Of a stretch of 64,000 nucleotides of DNA, positions 48,561 through 61,744 are shown in pieces. Source of the DNA: Plectrocnemia conspersa (taxonomy: Eukaryota; Arthropoda; Insecta; Trichoptera; Polycentropodidae); NCBI GenBank assembly GCA_009617715.1, contig VTFK01000327.1, positions 248,001 to 312,000 of the forward strand. The letters are read 5' to 3'. The translations under genes and the position numbers were made by a program. Every line of letters begins with the position of its first letter. The first letter of the stretch is position 1. A model generated the notes under the pieces. It searched no databases. It was not told the origin of the DNA and saw nothing but the letters and a program-made list of their open reading frames with translations.

Positions 48561-50362
48561 GCTATATATTTATTATTTTTTATTTCTTATCTTCGCGTAT
48601 TTTATTACTATATAATATTTTGTTAGCACGTCGTTGTTCAGTTTCTCCAGCGGTTTTTTGGCACATATTGCAGTAGCACGTAATTGGTCAGTACGTAGCT
48701 ATTTAGCTCAACAACTCAGTAACGTCGCTACTGTTCACTATTTCGGAGGAGTTCTTGTGACATACAGGCTAATAACAGACACATGTGTTTTCAGTTATGT
48801 AGTATAAATATGCAATACATACATACATATATGTATATGATAAAAAACGATTTTTATTAGTATTTTTTTTATATATTGATATTTAATTAACTATGTACAT
48901 ATAACGTATAGATATATTTTTTTGCATTACATTTTATTACGAATACGAATTGCTATTAGGTGATTTGTAAACCTTTTTACTGTTTGGGAAGCACTGGTAT
49001 GACTCTAAGCGAATTTGAAGAATGTTATTTGCATACCTAAATACATCTATCCAACAACTATGTTTGAATTTAAATTAAATTATAATATAATTTAACCAGA
49101 AAACTAATTACTGTATTATATTTATATATATTATACTATATAGTGTACTTTTGTAATTAAATTTATGCTTGAATTATTTTAAAATAAAATTGTCTACAGT
49201 ATTAAACCAAATAAATTTATATATATTTTTTACACTTAATTTTAAATAAGTGGAATACATTACAATTTTTTAAATGTTTGACAATGCTTTTTAAGTAATT
49301 TTTCGAAGCAAGAGTAAATTAAATACAATAAAGTTTTTAAAAACAGAATTAAAAAAATAATAAATCTGTATTTTTCAGCTTCATTAAAGATTTTATTCTG
49401 CAATAATTTAGTTTAATTAAATTTAAATTTTAAATAGTAACAGAGTTGATAATAAACAATTATTGAAATATTTTTTTGTCAAAATGGGAAATTTACCAAA
49501 AAGCACAAATTAAATTTTGCTATAGCTAAAACTAATGATTGAATGAGCGTTCAATCATTAGTTATCACTACTTTTTTATAATAGATTATCATTGGCCGCT
49601 AGAGTAGATAACATACGGTTGTTTTGCACGTGTTATCCTTCCTTAAGGCATTTGCGTCCGATACTTTTATTCTTTTATGGTGGATACTTTTACTTGATAT
49701 GCAAAAAGGTTTTCTCACGGCGGTGTCCTATTTTTCTAAAATATTTTACACTAGACGTTTAAAATTCATCTTTGTATATCACAAAACAACATTTTTTTGT
49801 CACCGGTTTTTAAGATTTAATTGCTTACGTCTAAATGATTTTCGATTGGATGATTTAACCGATTCAATCACATATTAAAAGCTAGATTTTTTTATTTAAA
49901 TAAAATTTTTGTGTCAAAAATAACATAATTAAAAAAAATAAAATCTGCCAAAAACGTTGAAAATAGAAATTGGCTAATCTTGAAAAATCTATAATATTAT
50001 TATTGAGTATTAAAAACTTTGCTACATTTTATCAACTCATTCATTACGCACAACGTTATAGTATTTATCATAATGAGGCAAAAATTTGTGATCAAAATTA
50101 TTTTTGAATATTTTATTAATAGTAAAAGTGGTTTTTAGACAAAAGACAGTAAGTTTTTAGACAGTAAGAGGTTTTTAGACAAAAAAAACAACATAATCTT
50201 GTAGAATTACTTTTTAAATTAAAGGTCGTATCTTTGAGAAAATAATGGGCTTAATCACCAAGCATACTTATAAATTGAGCGTGTGTGCTTAAGCTCGAAT
50301 TATACGACTGTTTGTCTTATAAGACGCGCTTCAAAGCCCTCAGGGCTTATCCCTTATTGGCT
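48561..50362. other. Gene-poor AT-rich region
   Basis: No gene recognised; contains the inverted repeat at 49530-49563. Confidence 0.45.
49530..49563. repeat. Perfect 14-base inverted repeat, 6-base loop
   Basis: AACTAATGATTGAA, loop TGAGCG, exact complement. Confidence 0.85.
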
Positions 50363-51222
50363 TTAGGGCTGACAGTTTTCCGAGTTGTTCGAGCGTTTGC
50401 CTACAAATGTACGCATTAAAAAGTATAGCGCGCACGCAAAACGGCGATAACCGAGACTAGAATGCAAATTGTTCGAGATCACCGAGTGCGGCCCTGTGTT
50501 AATTTGTTGGGCCGTAGCTACGGCGCTAACAACGCGAACCGAGATTAATGGACGGAAGGGTCCGAAATTTATTAGGTAATATTTCTTATGAGCTATAATA
50601 TTCGCGATTGATGGCTCCGGGCAGTCGCCCTGCACCCCTGGGGTCAGGGAGGTTTTGAATTTGGTGTGGTCAATTATAAAGTTTTCGGTAGCGCGTCTAA
50701 ATTGGCTTACTCTCGAGATTGTCGGTGTGATTTTAAATGAAGTGAGCTTTAATCTGAAGCAGCCCTTTGAAATTTGTTGATAAACATAGAATTTAAAATG
50801 TGATAAAGTTTGGAGAGTTAAGGCGAGTTTAAAGTTTAAAGTAACATTAGTCAAGTTTTTAATTAAGTAAAAAACAGATTTAATAAGAAATTAATAATAA
50901 CACTGTTGTTCTATTCAATTTTGATGTACCTTTATTTTAGTTATTATGAAATTTTGCGTTAAATTATTATTTAGATACAGATACGCGATCGTAACTGTAT
51001 CTAAATAATAGTAATTGTTCGTGCCATAGCCTTGAGTCGTAAAATTTTCAAGTCGTCTTAGCTCCTGGCGACTTAAGGAGTCGAGCTCACTGGAGCAAAT
51101 ATTATGATCGAAGTGGAAAGCCTGATTTGCATGAGCCTGCATTGAAAGCCTGAGTTTTTATCTACAGAATTGTCTGTGTAGATTTTTTTTACTTAACAAG
51201 CATAAGCCCAATGCGTTACAGC
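50363..51222 (-). other. Unclassified GC-richer block, possible solo LTR or transposon relic
   Basis: Much more GC-rich than the flanks, with a 163-codon minus open frame at 50363-50854 (contains TSLTPGVQGDCPEPSIANII) that matches no family I know. The right limit reads, on the minus strand, TGTAACGCATTGGGCTT, a plausible LTR start, but no matching end or flanking duplication is visible. The inverted repeat at 50965-51010 lies within. Confidence 0.3.
50965..51010. repeat. Perfect 16-base inverted repeat, 14-base loop
   Basis: TATTATTTAGATACAG (50965-50980) pairs exactly with 50995-51010; the loop ATACGCGATCGTAA adds further partial pairing (TACG with CGTA). Confidence 0.88.
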
Positions 51223-51419
51223 TGGGATAAACACACTCAACACCTAAACATAAGCAGTGAAAAACCAGACGATTTAAAGCCGATGGGATGTAGCTAGGCA
51301 TTTTGGTTTCTCAATCGTTTCGATTTTTCGAGAAATGTCGAAAAATTTTGAGGATACATATTACATATATTTTATACATATTAATGTCATATAATAATAC
51401 AGTATATTATTGTAAATAT

Positions 51420-51930
51420 CTTTATATTATTGATGAGCAGAGAATTAAACGATCGTTGAAGAGAGCAGACTTGTGAATGGACGCGAATAGTCGAAGGACC
51501 ATAACAGATCTTTCTTGGCTCACGTATTTGTATCCGAATCATAGAAAAAATTGACAATAACAGCTGTTGCTACTTTACATTTTTTTAATATTTCGAACAA
51601 GAAAAAGATAAGATAAGATTTTATTTTATCGACAATTTTATGGTGTAACTCTAAAAATCCCAATACATTTTTGCAATCTATCGATTCCCACAAAGAGCGG
51701 TTTTTTTTATCTGATAATGAATAAAATTATTAGTAAAGCAAAGATAAGGCTAATTAGAGCAGTTGGGAAAACCATAAATATTTTTTTGCAATTTAAATTC
51801 TCCCGACCGAAATTTAATGTAAGCATGTATATTTTCAAACATCTGTCACGGATACCCCTATTCTTATGCAGTTATATAAAAAATGCAACGGTTGTAAAGT
51901 ATTTAAAAATATTCGTACAAATTAATTTTT
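51420..51930 (+). repeat. Dispersed repeat, copy 1
   Basis: Shares blocks in the same order with 60660-61070: ATGGACGCGAATA, AAAGGACCA, TTTTCAAACATCTG.CACGG, TTATGCAG. Family unknown. Confidence 0.6.
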
Positions 51931-53470
51931 TTACAAAAAATTTGCTGATTTTCTGAGATCTTTCGTGAAAATCTCGTTGTAACGCATTTTGTTAACGCTT
52001 GTCGTCTTGCAACGGAAGATTTATAATAGTAATAATAATAATAATTAAGAGTTAGAGGTTTAATAGCATGTATAATAGGTGTATATCTAAGTCGAGAGTC
52101 AGTAATTTTTATGCAATGGCATTCCAGTTTATATATTATTTGAGAAATGGAAAAACACTTATCCCAACTAGACTTTGCTTGTTTATTAATGAGATATTTT
52201 GGCAGAGATTGTATGTGTATTTCGGCAAAATATTTGCGTAAGGCATGCAACAGTGATTTTTGTAGGTTTCGCTACCTGCTCGGCTGACTGTTTCTATGAA
52301 ACGGTCACTTATTTTAAAAATTAATTTAATTTATTTTTAAGGTTGAAAATATTTTAATTTTTTAGATTGAAAGTGAAAAAATACTATTAAATTTTGCGAA
52401 CATATGTTTCATAAAAAAAATATACCTCATTAATATAAATAAATTTAAATTTTCGTTTTTCTGTGAAAAGTAAAAAACTTTTGTGCATTGTGCATAAAAA
52501 CCCTAACAATTTCTACTTTTCTAGTAAATTAAAATTTTTTTTTTTAGTTTTTGCAGCAGATGATCTGCTGTATTAGTGATTTCGATGTAATTGTTTGTTA
52601 CGATTTTTTTGAGACCGACAGACAAAGCGTTGCTGGCTGTTTATTTTTTTAAGCAAATTTCGCAATTATAAATTGCTAAGGTAGGGTACTATGGGCGAAA
52701 GCAAACAGTAGTTTGGCGAACACGACGTGAGTACAACAAACTTCATACCAATGATGTAATTATTAATTGAATAATAATTTCCACCAGTCACCATCTGACT
52801 ATCATAACTGTGATAAAGATTTATTACAACTTTTGCCATAAATATTGAATAAGTTAAACTAATTTTTGATCTATCATTAGGTTGTTTATGCATTTTGATA
52901 CTTTTTGCAGTATTATAGATAAAGTAAAAAAAAAATATTCTCTACTTTTTTAATTGCCTTATTCGTCGTCATTCTAGCTATATCGATTTAATGTTTTATA
53001 TAATGTAATAGTGCTCTTTCCAAACCATTGCTTTATGATCTATAGTCAATATATTTTTCTTGTACCTTGTATGATAAGGCTAATATTTTTGGGGATAAGG
53101 CATAACGTGACCTCTCTAATTTAAGAGAGTTTTCTTGTTTTCTCTATATAAATAATTCTCACTTTTTATACTTTCGTAAATCCCAGAGTTTAAAAGTATC
53201 ATACTATCAACCGCTGCTTTGAAACAAAGTATTACGATTGCGACACCATCAAATAGATTCTATTAAGCCAACAAATTTCATCAATATATTTTATATAATA
53301 TTATAAAAATTAGCTATGCATGAATTTATTAATATTTATAAATCGAGCATATCTTTAGGTAAATTCAAAGCAAATAAGGGATACTTTTTTATTGATTTTT
53401 TTATACTTGATACCGAAACCTCATTTTATATATTTGTCATATAAGTGCAAAATTATCTATGGAGTGTTAT
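51931..53470. other. Gene-poor AT-rich region
   Basis: No gene or clear element recognised. Confidence 0.45.
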
Positions 53471-53479
53471 TTATTTAAT

Positions 53480-53850
53480 TCTGACCCTTTGAACTCCGTC
53501 GTGCGGTGAAATGTGCCAATCCATTTCAACGCCATCTCACCGCGACATTGATCTTCACAAGTCAAACACATAACTACGTGAAGCAAACAATCCAGGGCCC
53601 AGACTTCAAGTCTCATGGAATATTCAAACATCCGCGTTGAGTCACAAGTATTTGCATAGGCCTTACGTATTATATTATACGTCGCGTCTCAAACTTTAAA
53701 CGGACTATAGTGACGGATCATCGAAGACGTACGTGAGCTTTTCAGAGTTTTGCAAATTTGCATATGTCTCTTTGCGAAAGGTTAGTCATCACCGATTGTC
53801 TCAGAGATGTTTGTTTCGAAAAAAACTCGACGAGGCAATCGATCAATGTT
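53480..53850. promoter_or_regulatory. Candidate regulatory element (AP-1 and octamer sites)
   Basis: GC-richer island of about 370 bases without coding frame. It has an AP-1 site TGAGTCA at 53638-53644, an octamer ATTTGCAT at 53650-53657 and a second at 53756-53763 within TGCAAATTTGCATATG. The density of canonical sites is unlike the surrounding AT-rich DNA. Confidence 0.3.
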
Positions 53851-55339
53851 AAGGTTGATTCAAGTTTGGAGTTGTGGGCAAAGGTAATCAATTTGAGATA
53901 AAATGTCTTTATTCAGGCGTGTTTATAATGTCTACTGGGAGGGAATATTATGAACGTGCTTCTGAAACTTTTTAACTGGCTTGTTATGTAATAGCGCCAG
54001 CTTGGATTAATTTAGCATATATTTTAACTAATAAATGGCAAAACTTATTTATTTACATGTTGTTTTATAAGGGCACAATATTATTTTTAAGTATAATCAA
54101 TAAACGAAAAATAAAAGCTTTAACCTTTAAGATGGCGGCTCATTGATATTTACGCATATATCATGTAGAATGGTTGCAATTTGAGTTGTGCCATTGTTAA
54201 GATTAATCAATACGAGATCGATATTTTAAAGTATATTCAGTGTAACATTTCACAATTTTAATTAGTTTCTCTCAGCTTTCAGAGGTTTTTAATAACCTTT
54301 CCTAGCTTCCAGATACGTGACACAACATACAATCAGTATTTTATATAAGATTCATAATGTTTTTATTTAAATTATGTTACCTTTTTGCACACCCTGTCTA
54401 TATAGTGCGTAATGCATGAGCAAACATTGTGACACCTGTGTCAATAGCAATTATAATAAAGGCTTATTTGCCCATCATTTACAGAAAACATTTCAGCCAC
54501 AAATACGTGTCACTTGACAAACGAGTGCTATAGCAATCCAGATCAGATAGAAATATAGCAAAGAAACTGTACATCTTTATTGTGTTATTAAAGTAACTGT
54601 TCATTGTATTTAAACATATCATTGTTATGCATTAAAAATATTCTCACAACAGTCAAAACTATGACCCAATAAAATCACTTTACATAATCCAAAGATGAGG
54701 TATGTTTGTATAAGATTTTTAGGAAAAAGTAATAATGTGTTTGGGATGTGGATGGAATTAAAAGGGATTGCGGTTTATCTCCTATTAAAAGATCGTTGGG
54801 GGTCTGGGAGCAGATTTATGTATCCCACCGGAGCCACCGAGATAAGTTTCGAGAATAATGGGGATGCTGAAGAAAAAATGGCCTCGGATTAATAAAATTG
54901 AGCTCATCAGCGCAACGTGAGATCGGGAATTTTCACAGTCGGTTTTGGCACGTGCGAACATTTTCTCTGCCGCGGAAAATATTGTTAATTTTTGTCAGTG
55001 TGATCTTCAATGACAATGTATTTTTTTCATACAAAGAATTACTATCTTTTAATTAAATGTGGTACTTGCTAAGAATGCTCCAAAAAAAAAAAAATCTAAT
55101 AATGTGTATATAATATATTGCAGAAATATATAAATTCCAAATATTCTTGCCACAGTTTTGTTGTGATGTCATAAGTTTAAGGTAAAAATAACTACCACAA
55201 TTAAAACGATTTTTTGCATTAATATACACTTATTGTATTATTATGGATTATATTTTTTTACATTTCATAAGCACATGTATATGTATATATTTGTAACAAC
55301 AGTTGTTTATTTTAATATAAGATTATTATTGTTGTATTT
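53851..55339. other. Gene-poor AT-rich region
   Basis: No gene recognised; the open frame at 54695-54892 has no recognisable motif. Confidence 0.45.
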
Positions 55340-56604
55340 TTTATTATAAAACAGCGATTCTAAAAATAGTTTAATGGTGGCAAAATTTTTCGATGAAGAC
55401 ACGTGTAAGTTAGCTCGATAAAAGTTATCTAATTTCGGGTTTTCTGAAGATCTCATAAATCTATTCTCAAATTACTTGACCAATAGATATCAATTCGTCA
55501 AGTATAATAACTCCTTTTCAGAACGATATAAGACCCGTACTGGAGTACCTCAAGGATCCAATTTGGGTCCATTGTTGTTTTTATTGTTCATTGATGACAT
55601 AGAAACAGCAATAGAGCATTCAGATTTTTTATTATATGCAGATGACTTGAAAATTTACAAGAAAATGCATTCGATTTCTGATTCCCTCGACCTACAGGAG
55701 GATCTCAACTCTATATGGAAATGGGCTTGCTATTACCAATTGCCTTTCAGTGTAAAGAAATGTCACACAATTTCATTTTCAAGGTCGTTAACGCCGGCAA
55801 AATATTCATACCATCTAGGCGGATATTTTCTGGAAAGGTTTTCTTCAACTAAGGATTTAGGAGTGACTTTCGAAGAACGTTGGAAATTTAACCAGCACAT
55901 TGCAGAGACTCATAGCAAATCCTTAAAAATGCTCGGTTTTATCTTGAGAAATGCGCGTTACTTCAGGAATACTTTAGTATTGCGCACTCTTTATGATACT
56001 CTAGTCCGCAGCATACTAGAAACTAGCTCCATCATTTGGATCCCAGGCGTAATAAATCAATGTAATGAATTGAAGCTGGAAAAAGTACAACGTAAATTTC
56101 TTCGATATTTATACTTGAAGGAATACGGGTATTATCCGTTCTTGTTTCCCAGTGCTTTTATTTTGGGAGCCCTGGGATACGTTTCTTTGTCGACTCGCAG
56201 AAGTGTTTATGTAATTAAACACTTCTGGAAATTGCTCAAGGGCATCGTAGACAATCCTTCAGTGCTCGAGCAGCTTCTGAAGGTGGTTATAGTTCTCGAT
56301 TGCGTCCACTATTCTTGCCTGTAAAGCCTAGAACTGGAGCACTTGCCAACTCTTCTCTGGCCAAGGCTATTTATCTGCTCAATTCTGTCCATAGTAATAT
56401 TGACATTTTCTCTTGCACATTTGGAGTTTTGGTTCAGTTCGTATGGGACAATGCACACCTGTTGAGGTGATTTGTATCTGTTGTTTTGTCTTGTTTATAT
56501 TTGTATGTATTATGATGTATTAGTACTTTTGACTATCGTGACGCATTGGGTTTGCCTGTCAGGTCACGATGGTTATAATTTTAATAAATAAATAAATAAA
56601 TATC
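55340..56604 (+). mobile_element. Jockey-like LINE, copy c (5' truncated)
   Basis: Contains a 282-codon open frame (55476-56324) covering the second half of the reverse transcriptase: RTGVPQGSNLGPLLFLLFID, the catalytic LLYADDLKIYKK, then thumb/connection with FSVKKCHTISFSRS, YHLGGYF, STKDLGVTFEERWKFNQHI, LRTLYDTLVRSILETSSIIW. A stop upstream (near 55421) and 5' truncation make it inactive. The 3' tail has the stem-loop 56535-56542/56563-56570 and ends in (AATA)n. Confidence 0.93.
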
Positions 56605-59055
56605 CAATCAGTCTACAGTTTAATTTGCTATTTGCACTATAATTGATTATGACGAATCAGTGGTCACAAATAATATGATTAATATGGTTCATCAAGGCTA
56701 AACAATTTATTTTGCGTTTCGACATGCTATTTTAAGTTGAAATGGAATAAAACGATATGCCCAAACCTCTTCTATTTAACTCAATTTTAATCGTGAATCA
56801 TTCAATATTATATTATGTACTTTATCAACATCAGTAACTAACGTTAAAAAACTGTTAGTAAGAGTCTTTTTCAATAGACGTTTGCCTCTTCTGAATCCAG
56901 CAATCTATTTTGCCATATACACTAATCATATTTAAAAAAATTAGCATTCATATTTTGTATAACATTAAAGTCAATAACTGTACGACGATTAAATTTATTG
57001 ATTAACTATAAACATAAATGTATATATATGTTATATATAGAATTGTTATCGTACTCAAAAACATTTGTCATAAATGCGAAAAAGACATAATTCAATTTTT
57101 CAATGGAAAATAAAACTTCGATACGAGATACTTAAATCAAGAAGCTTTCATATTTTGCTTTACTTTTGAAATGTCAAAAGAAATTTTGATCAACAACGTA
57201 AACAACACTCAATATTTCATTCTGTTCTTGTCATGTTTTCAAATTATCCCATGAATACATTTATTTTTATATTACGAAGCGAACTTGGAGCGAATTTTCA
57301 GCGTCGTATATATTAATTTTTGACAAGTTATTGAAAATTCATGGGCGTATCACACCCGGGCGATTTGTTACTTTTTTTGCCTTTATCTTAGATTGATGGA
57401 GGGTATTATGTGTGTAGACTGAAAAGTAGATATTTAAACACGTACTATAGCGGTAAACCGAAACGACCTCGAGTCAATGTCATCAGATCGTGGTTGGACT
57501 TTTCGCTTCCTGAAGCATCAACCTGCGGTATATTGAATAACAAATAGGTATTCTAAGACAACGTTTGTTCAAGCAAATATGTTTATATTGGTATTTTAAA
57601 TATATATAATATATTTACATAACTATGATCCTTAGAAAAGCCGTAAAATATTGACCCACACATTCTACCGTTAAAAAAATCTACTATTAAAATACAATAT
57701 GTAGTATATATACAGATTTTAAATAAGATTAAAAAGCAAATCATACGATATTATGTATTAAGTTCATCGATCATTATTTTTTTAGAATCGTTACTTTTGA
57801 GAATTGTTAAAAAGTTGCTTAATTGCTTATGTAATATATATATATAATATATATATTTTTTTAAATATCGAAGGTAAATAATGCTATTATTACTTTTTTA
57901 TTAAAATATGTACCTTATTTATACACAGGAATATGCCTTTTTAAAACATTGAAATTCTTTACTATGTTTTAATAAATTTTCATAATAAAAAATCATAGAT
58001 ACAGATTTTAAAAATATTTAACTTTTTATTTTATGATTTTTTGGGGCAGTTTTACATAATAAGATTATAATCAAATTATAATCTCTATTTTTGTTAATTT
58101 ATTATCGCAATAAAAATTATCGTCGTATTTATATTATTGACATCAAATCCTTACGAGTTACAAATATTTTTTTTCGTTAAAAAATATATTCGATAAAAAT
58201 TAAAAATTCTGATTACTTTTTAGTAATAATCATATTTGCTGTGTATCATAAAATGATCAGTCATAATCAGATGTTTTTAGAATATGAAAGTGTGCTATTG
58301 TGAAATAACAATTTATTAAACCAGTGTGTTTTCTATTAACAACATTAGTAAATGCATTTAATTTTTGCTCAACAATTTTAGACTTTGTAGATAAAAATAT
58401 TGATTTAATATGAAAAAATATTATGCTACTGTAAAATTTGCTTATTATTATTATTGTTGATTTAGTTGAATTTATAATAATAATTGAAAAAAATATGTAT
58501 ACAGCTATATATGTTTATACAAATATTACATTTATGTTTTATGCCAAAAATCTATTTTAAGTATAATGATAAAAAATTAAAATTTTCAGAAAAATATAAA
58601 ATATTAAAAATTATATATTAGTACTTAATATATTAATATATTTAGAAGACTATCTGTAATATTTTGTGGTCAATCAAAAACAAATTGAACCTATAACTAT
58701 TACAAACACGAATTAAAACGACATATTTTCTCTTATTGGTTAACAAAATAACCCCCAAGATGAAGTAAAAATCACAATGTTGTTAATAAAAATATCACCG
58801 ATTCAACTAAATTTTAAGCTTTTGCAAACGCAGACAAAAATACACCAGAAAACCCAAATTAACACAAAAGATAGATTTTTATATTACGCATAATCAATAG
58901 TCAATTTTTTTTAATGGACTTACATGTATCATAACAGCAATCACCTGGATGCTGATCATTTCAGTTCAATTTTTACAAAATTTAATCTTACAAAGATTAT
59001 TGTTTAATTTATTACACATAAATATCATGACTTGACATTTTAAAAATTTTAATCT
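56605..59055. other. Gene-poor AT-rich region
   Basis: No gene or element recognised. The patch near 57340-57540 is less AT-rich but has no frame. Confidence 0.45.
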
Positions 59056-59290
59056 GATCATATTGACATGTAAAGTTTTCCCAATGCGTCATAATGGTCA
59101 TTAAAAAAAACAATAATTGAACAATTTTACATTTAGAAAAAAATATATGTAAAAATAATTATGGTTCACACCTAAAATACGACACTATTGCCGAAAACAT
59201 CCTTGCGTTTGACAAGCTCGCAGTGAAATTGAATGGTTAGTTCAAGAGGAGCATTCTTGCCGCAAAGAGCAAGAATAAGGGAGGGCTTAT
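59056..59290 (-). mobile_element. Jockey-like LINE, copy d (3' end)
   Basis: Complement reads CCCTTATTCTTGC, GAATGCTCCTCTTGAACTAA, GAGCTTGTCAAACGCAAGGA then GACCATTATGACGCATTGGG and GTCAATATGATC; same layout as copies b and e. Tail stem arms are 59056-59067 and 59088-59099. Confidence 0.75.
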
Positions 59291-60659
59291 AAATGGTGCA
59301 AAGCTTTTCAAGGAGGCCGCGATCATTTTAAATATGATTAAAGAGCTTTGCTATTTAATTGTCTATTGATGTCATTCACAATGTGCTCAACGCTTCTAGC
59401 AACTGCTTTTCATCGAGTCTAATATATCGAAATAAGGCTACCATAGGTAAGTGGTTTTATTTTATCAGTTAATAAATAAGCTATTCTTTATTTGACTTTA
59501 GTTACAGCCTCATTATCCTTATTTAATTTTCACGAAAAAAATACGTTGTGATAAAGAATTCATTTTTCTGATCTGGAATTGTGAATTCTGGGGAAAAAAG
59601 GTATCGTTCTGATGCTGCAGCAACCGTAGTTTTCAGATATAGAATAGATAGAATATTAAAAAGTTTTACTACTACGGTGGAGAAAAAAAAGAATACTTAA
59701 TAGCGCATTAAACAAATGTTTTGAGTATTAGAAATGATCATATATTGAAGAATAAATAAATATTTTTTGATAGAAATTAAAATTTTTACATCTCGTATAT
59801 AACCAGCTCGACAGAAGTGAGATTGTTTCACACGTTATTTGATTCTAGGTGAAAAATCTCTGCTTAAATCGGAGTAATACATTTTTTTTCTGTAGCACTC
59901 GAAATGAAAGCTTTTCAAAGCCGCCATGTGCGCCATTTCGAGGGCCGCGGTCTCACACGGGCCCCTTTCATTCGCTTGCCTATATTGACACGCGAACACG
60001 GCCTTTTCTCATCGGGCATTCATGAATTCTCGCCACTGTACTCTATTCTACGTTATGGCACTTCTATGTAAAAAATATAAAAAGGAACTCTACATGAAAA
60101 AACGGCGAGAGTGTCTACTTTTCTGAGATGAAATAAAATGATGATTTTATTAAAATATTTTGATATTAAGTTGAAAATATTAAAAATGCTTCTGTCAAAT
60201 TATTGTCTTATATATGTTTCGTATCAAATTTATAAATTTCACTGTAATCATAAGATATTTATTGTATAGAATTATCCTTTGGTGACATGCAATATCACAA
60301 ATGAAACATTATAAATTCCATCGAATGTTGAAAATGCGTTTAAAAATTATTGATTCATATTGTAGTATAGAGTGAATAAAAAAATATTTTTTTTATTATA
60401 AATAATGCCGTATCGCCCTTTTGGTTTATCCATTGAAGGCGATCTGCCCTTATTACTAAAAGTCAGATGGCCATTTTGTAAAATATTTGGTTTCAACATA
60501 TAAAAAAATTCGTATCCAGTTTTCTGTTCCTGTTATTTATTTCCTAAGAAATAAGAATTTTCATCTTTACTTCTCAATATTATCGGGAATTCTCGAGAAA
60601 TTGTAATAAATAAAAATATGTATGTAATATATAATAATTGATTAAATTAATATAGATAT
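59291..60659. other. Gene-poor region with one GC-rich patch
   Basis: AT-rich apart from 59925-60050 (GCCGCCATGTGCGCC, GAGGGCCGCGGTCTCACACG), which has no coding frame and could be a conserved non-coding element or another first exon; no donor stands out. Confidence 0.35.
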
Positions 60660-61070
60660 CCTTATATTATTTATAAATAGCAAATTGTATGATTGTTGAA
60701 TAAGACAAACTTCAATAAAACGATAATTTGTAATAATGGACGCGAATAATCAAAGGACCAGAATGGATCGTTCTACTTCCATTGATTGCAAAGCGTCGAA
60801 TTACGAAGGAATTTTGGGTCTTCATATGAAGATAAAAAACCTCTTTGGAAGATTGAAAAAATGAGATTTAAATTCGCTGATAAGTAAATTTTATTATTAT
60901 AACTCTGTGGAAAGCCCCCATATATTTTTAGAGTAAAGAGAGAATCCTGAATTATTTTTTGCCATTCAAATACTTAGTAAAAGTTTTCTCAAATGAAGCA
61001 TATTTTCAAACATCTGGCACGGACATATTCTTTATTATGCAGCAATTCGTACAAATTTTATTTTAAACAA
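60660..61070 (+). repeat. Dispersed repeat, copy 2
   Basis: Partner of 51420-51930; shares ATGGACGCGAATA, AAAGGACCA and TTTTCAAACATCTG.CACGG in order. Confidence 0.6.
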
Positions 61071-61224
61071 CAAAAAACGCAATGAAAAATTTCTTTGATT
61101 TGGAATTTTACTCGAGAATTCCTAAAAAAATATATATATAAAAGTCCTAAAGAAAATATATAAAATGTTAGTAGAAGCTATGATATGAAATGTAGCAATA
61201 TAGTTAGGTATTGTATATATGAAA

Positions 61225-61385
61225 AAGTGCCCTAGAGCATCACGATCGCGTCCCTTATTCTTGACTGTTGCGGTTAAGACGGCAGAGCTTAATCACGCTC
61301 ATTTTACATGAGCTATCTAGCTTCTCAACGAGCTTGACAAATACAAGAAAGTTTTTGGCAGCTGAAATAAATATGTGGAATAGTT
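61225..61385 (+). mobile_element. Jockey-like LINE, copy e (terminal coding fragment)
   Basis: GATCGCGTCCCTTATTCTTG, then GCTATCTAGCTTCTCAACGA and GCTTGACAAATACAAG align with copies b and d. The 3' tail stem is not visible. Confidence 0.65.
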
Positions 61386-61744
61386 TTCATCTGATTTAAA
61401 TTTAAAACTTAAGTATTTTAAATAAATCCTCCCTGCTAGAGAGACAAAATTGTCCAGGAAAGAAGCATACATCTCTCAAATTTTTTTGTTAATTTGTTTT
61501 AAAAGAAATAGCAATTGCAGTCATTTTTCTAAAATCAGATCACTAGGGACAAAATAATGCTATTTTATTCGAACGTGAATAGCAAAAACAGTTGCTCTCT
61601 CACGCAAAAAAAAACAATAATAACCCTTAAATCCAGGTTGCACTTTAAAAATACTTTTCTTTTTAAAAATATTTTTTTTAAAGTATTCAAACTGTGATAA
61701 CGGAAGTGTAAGAAAGGAGACCCAAAAATAAGGAGACTTTATTT

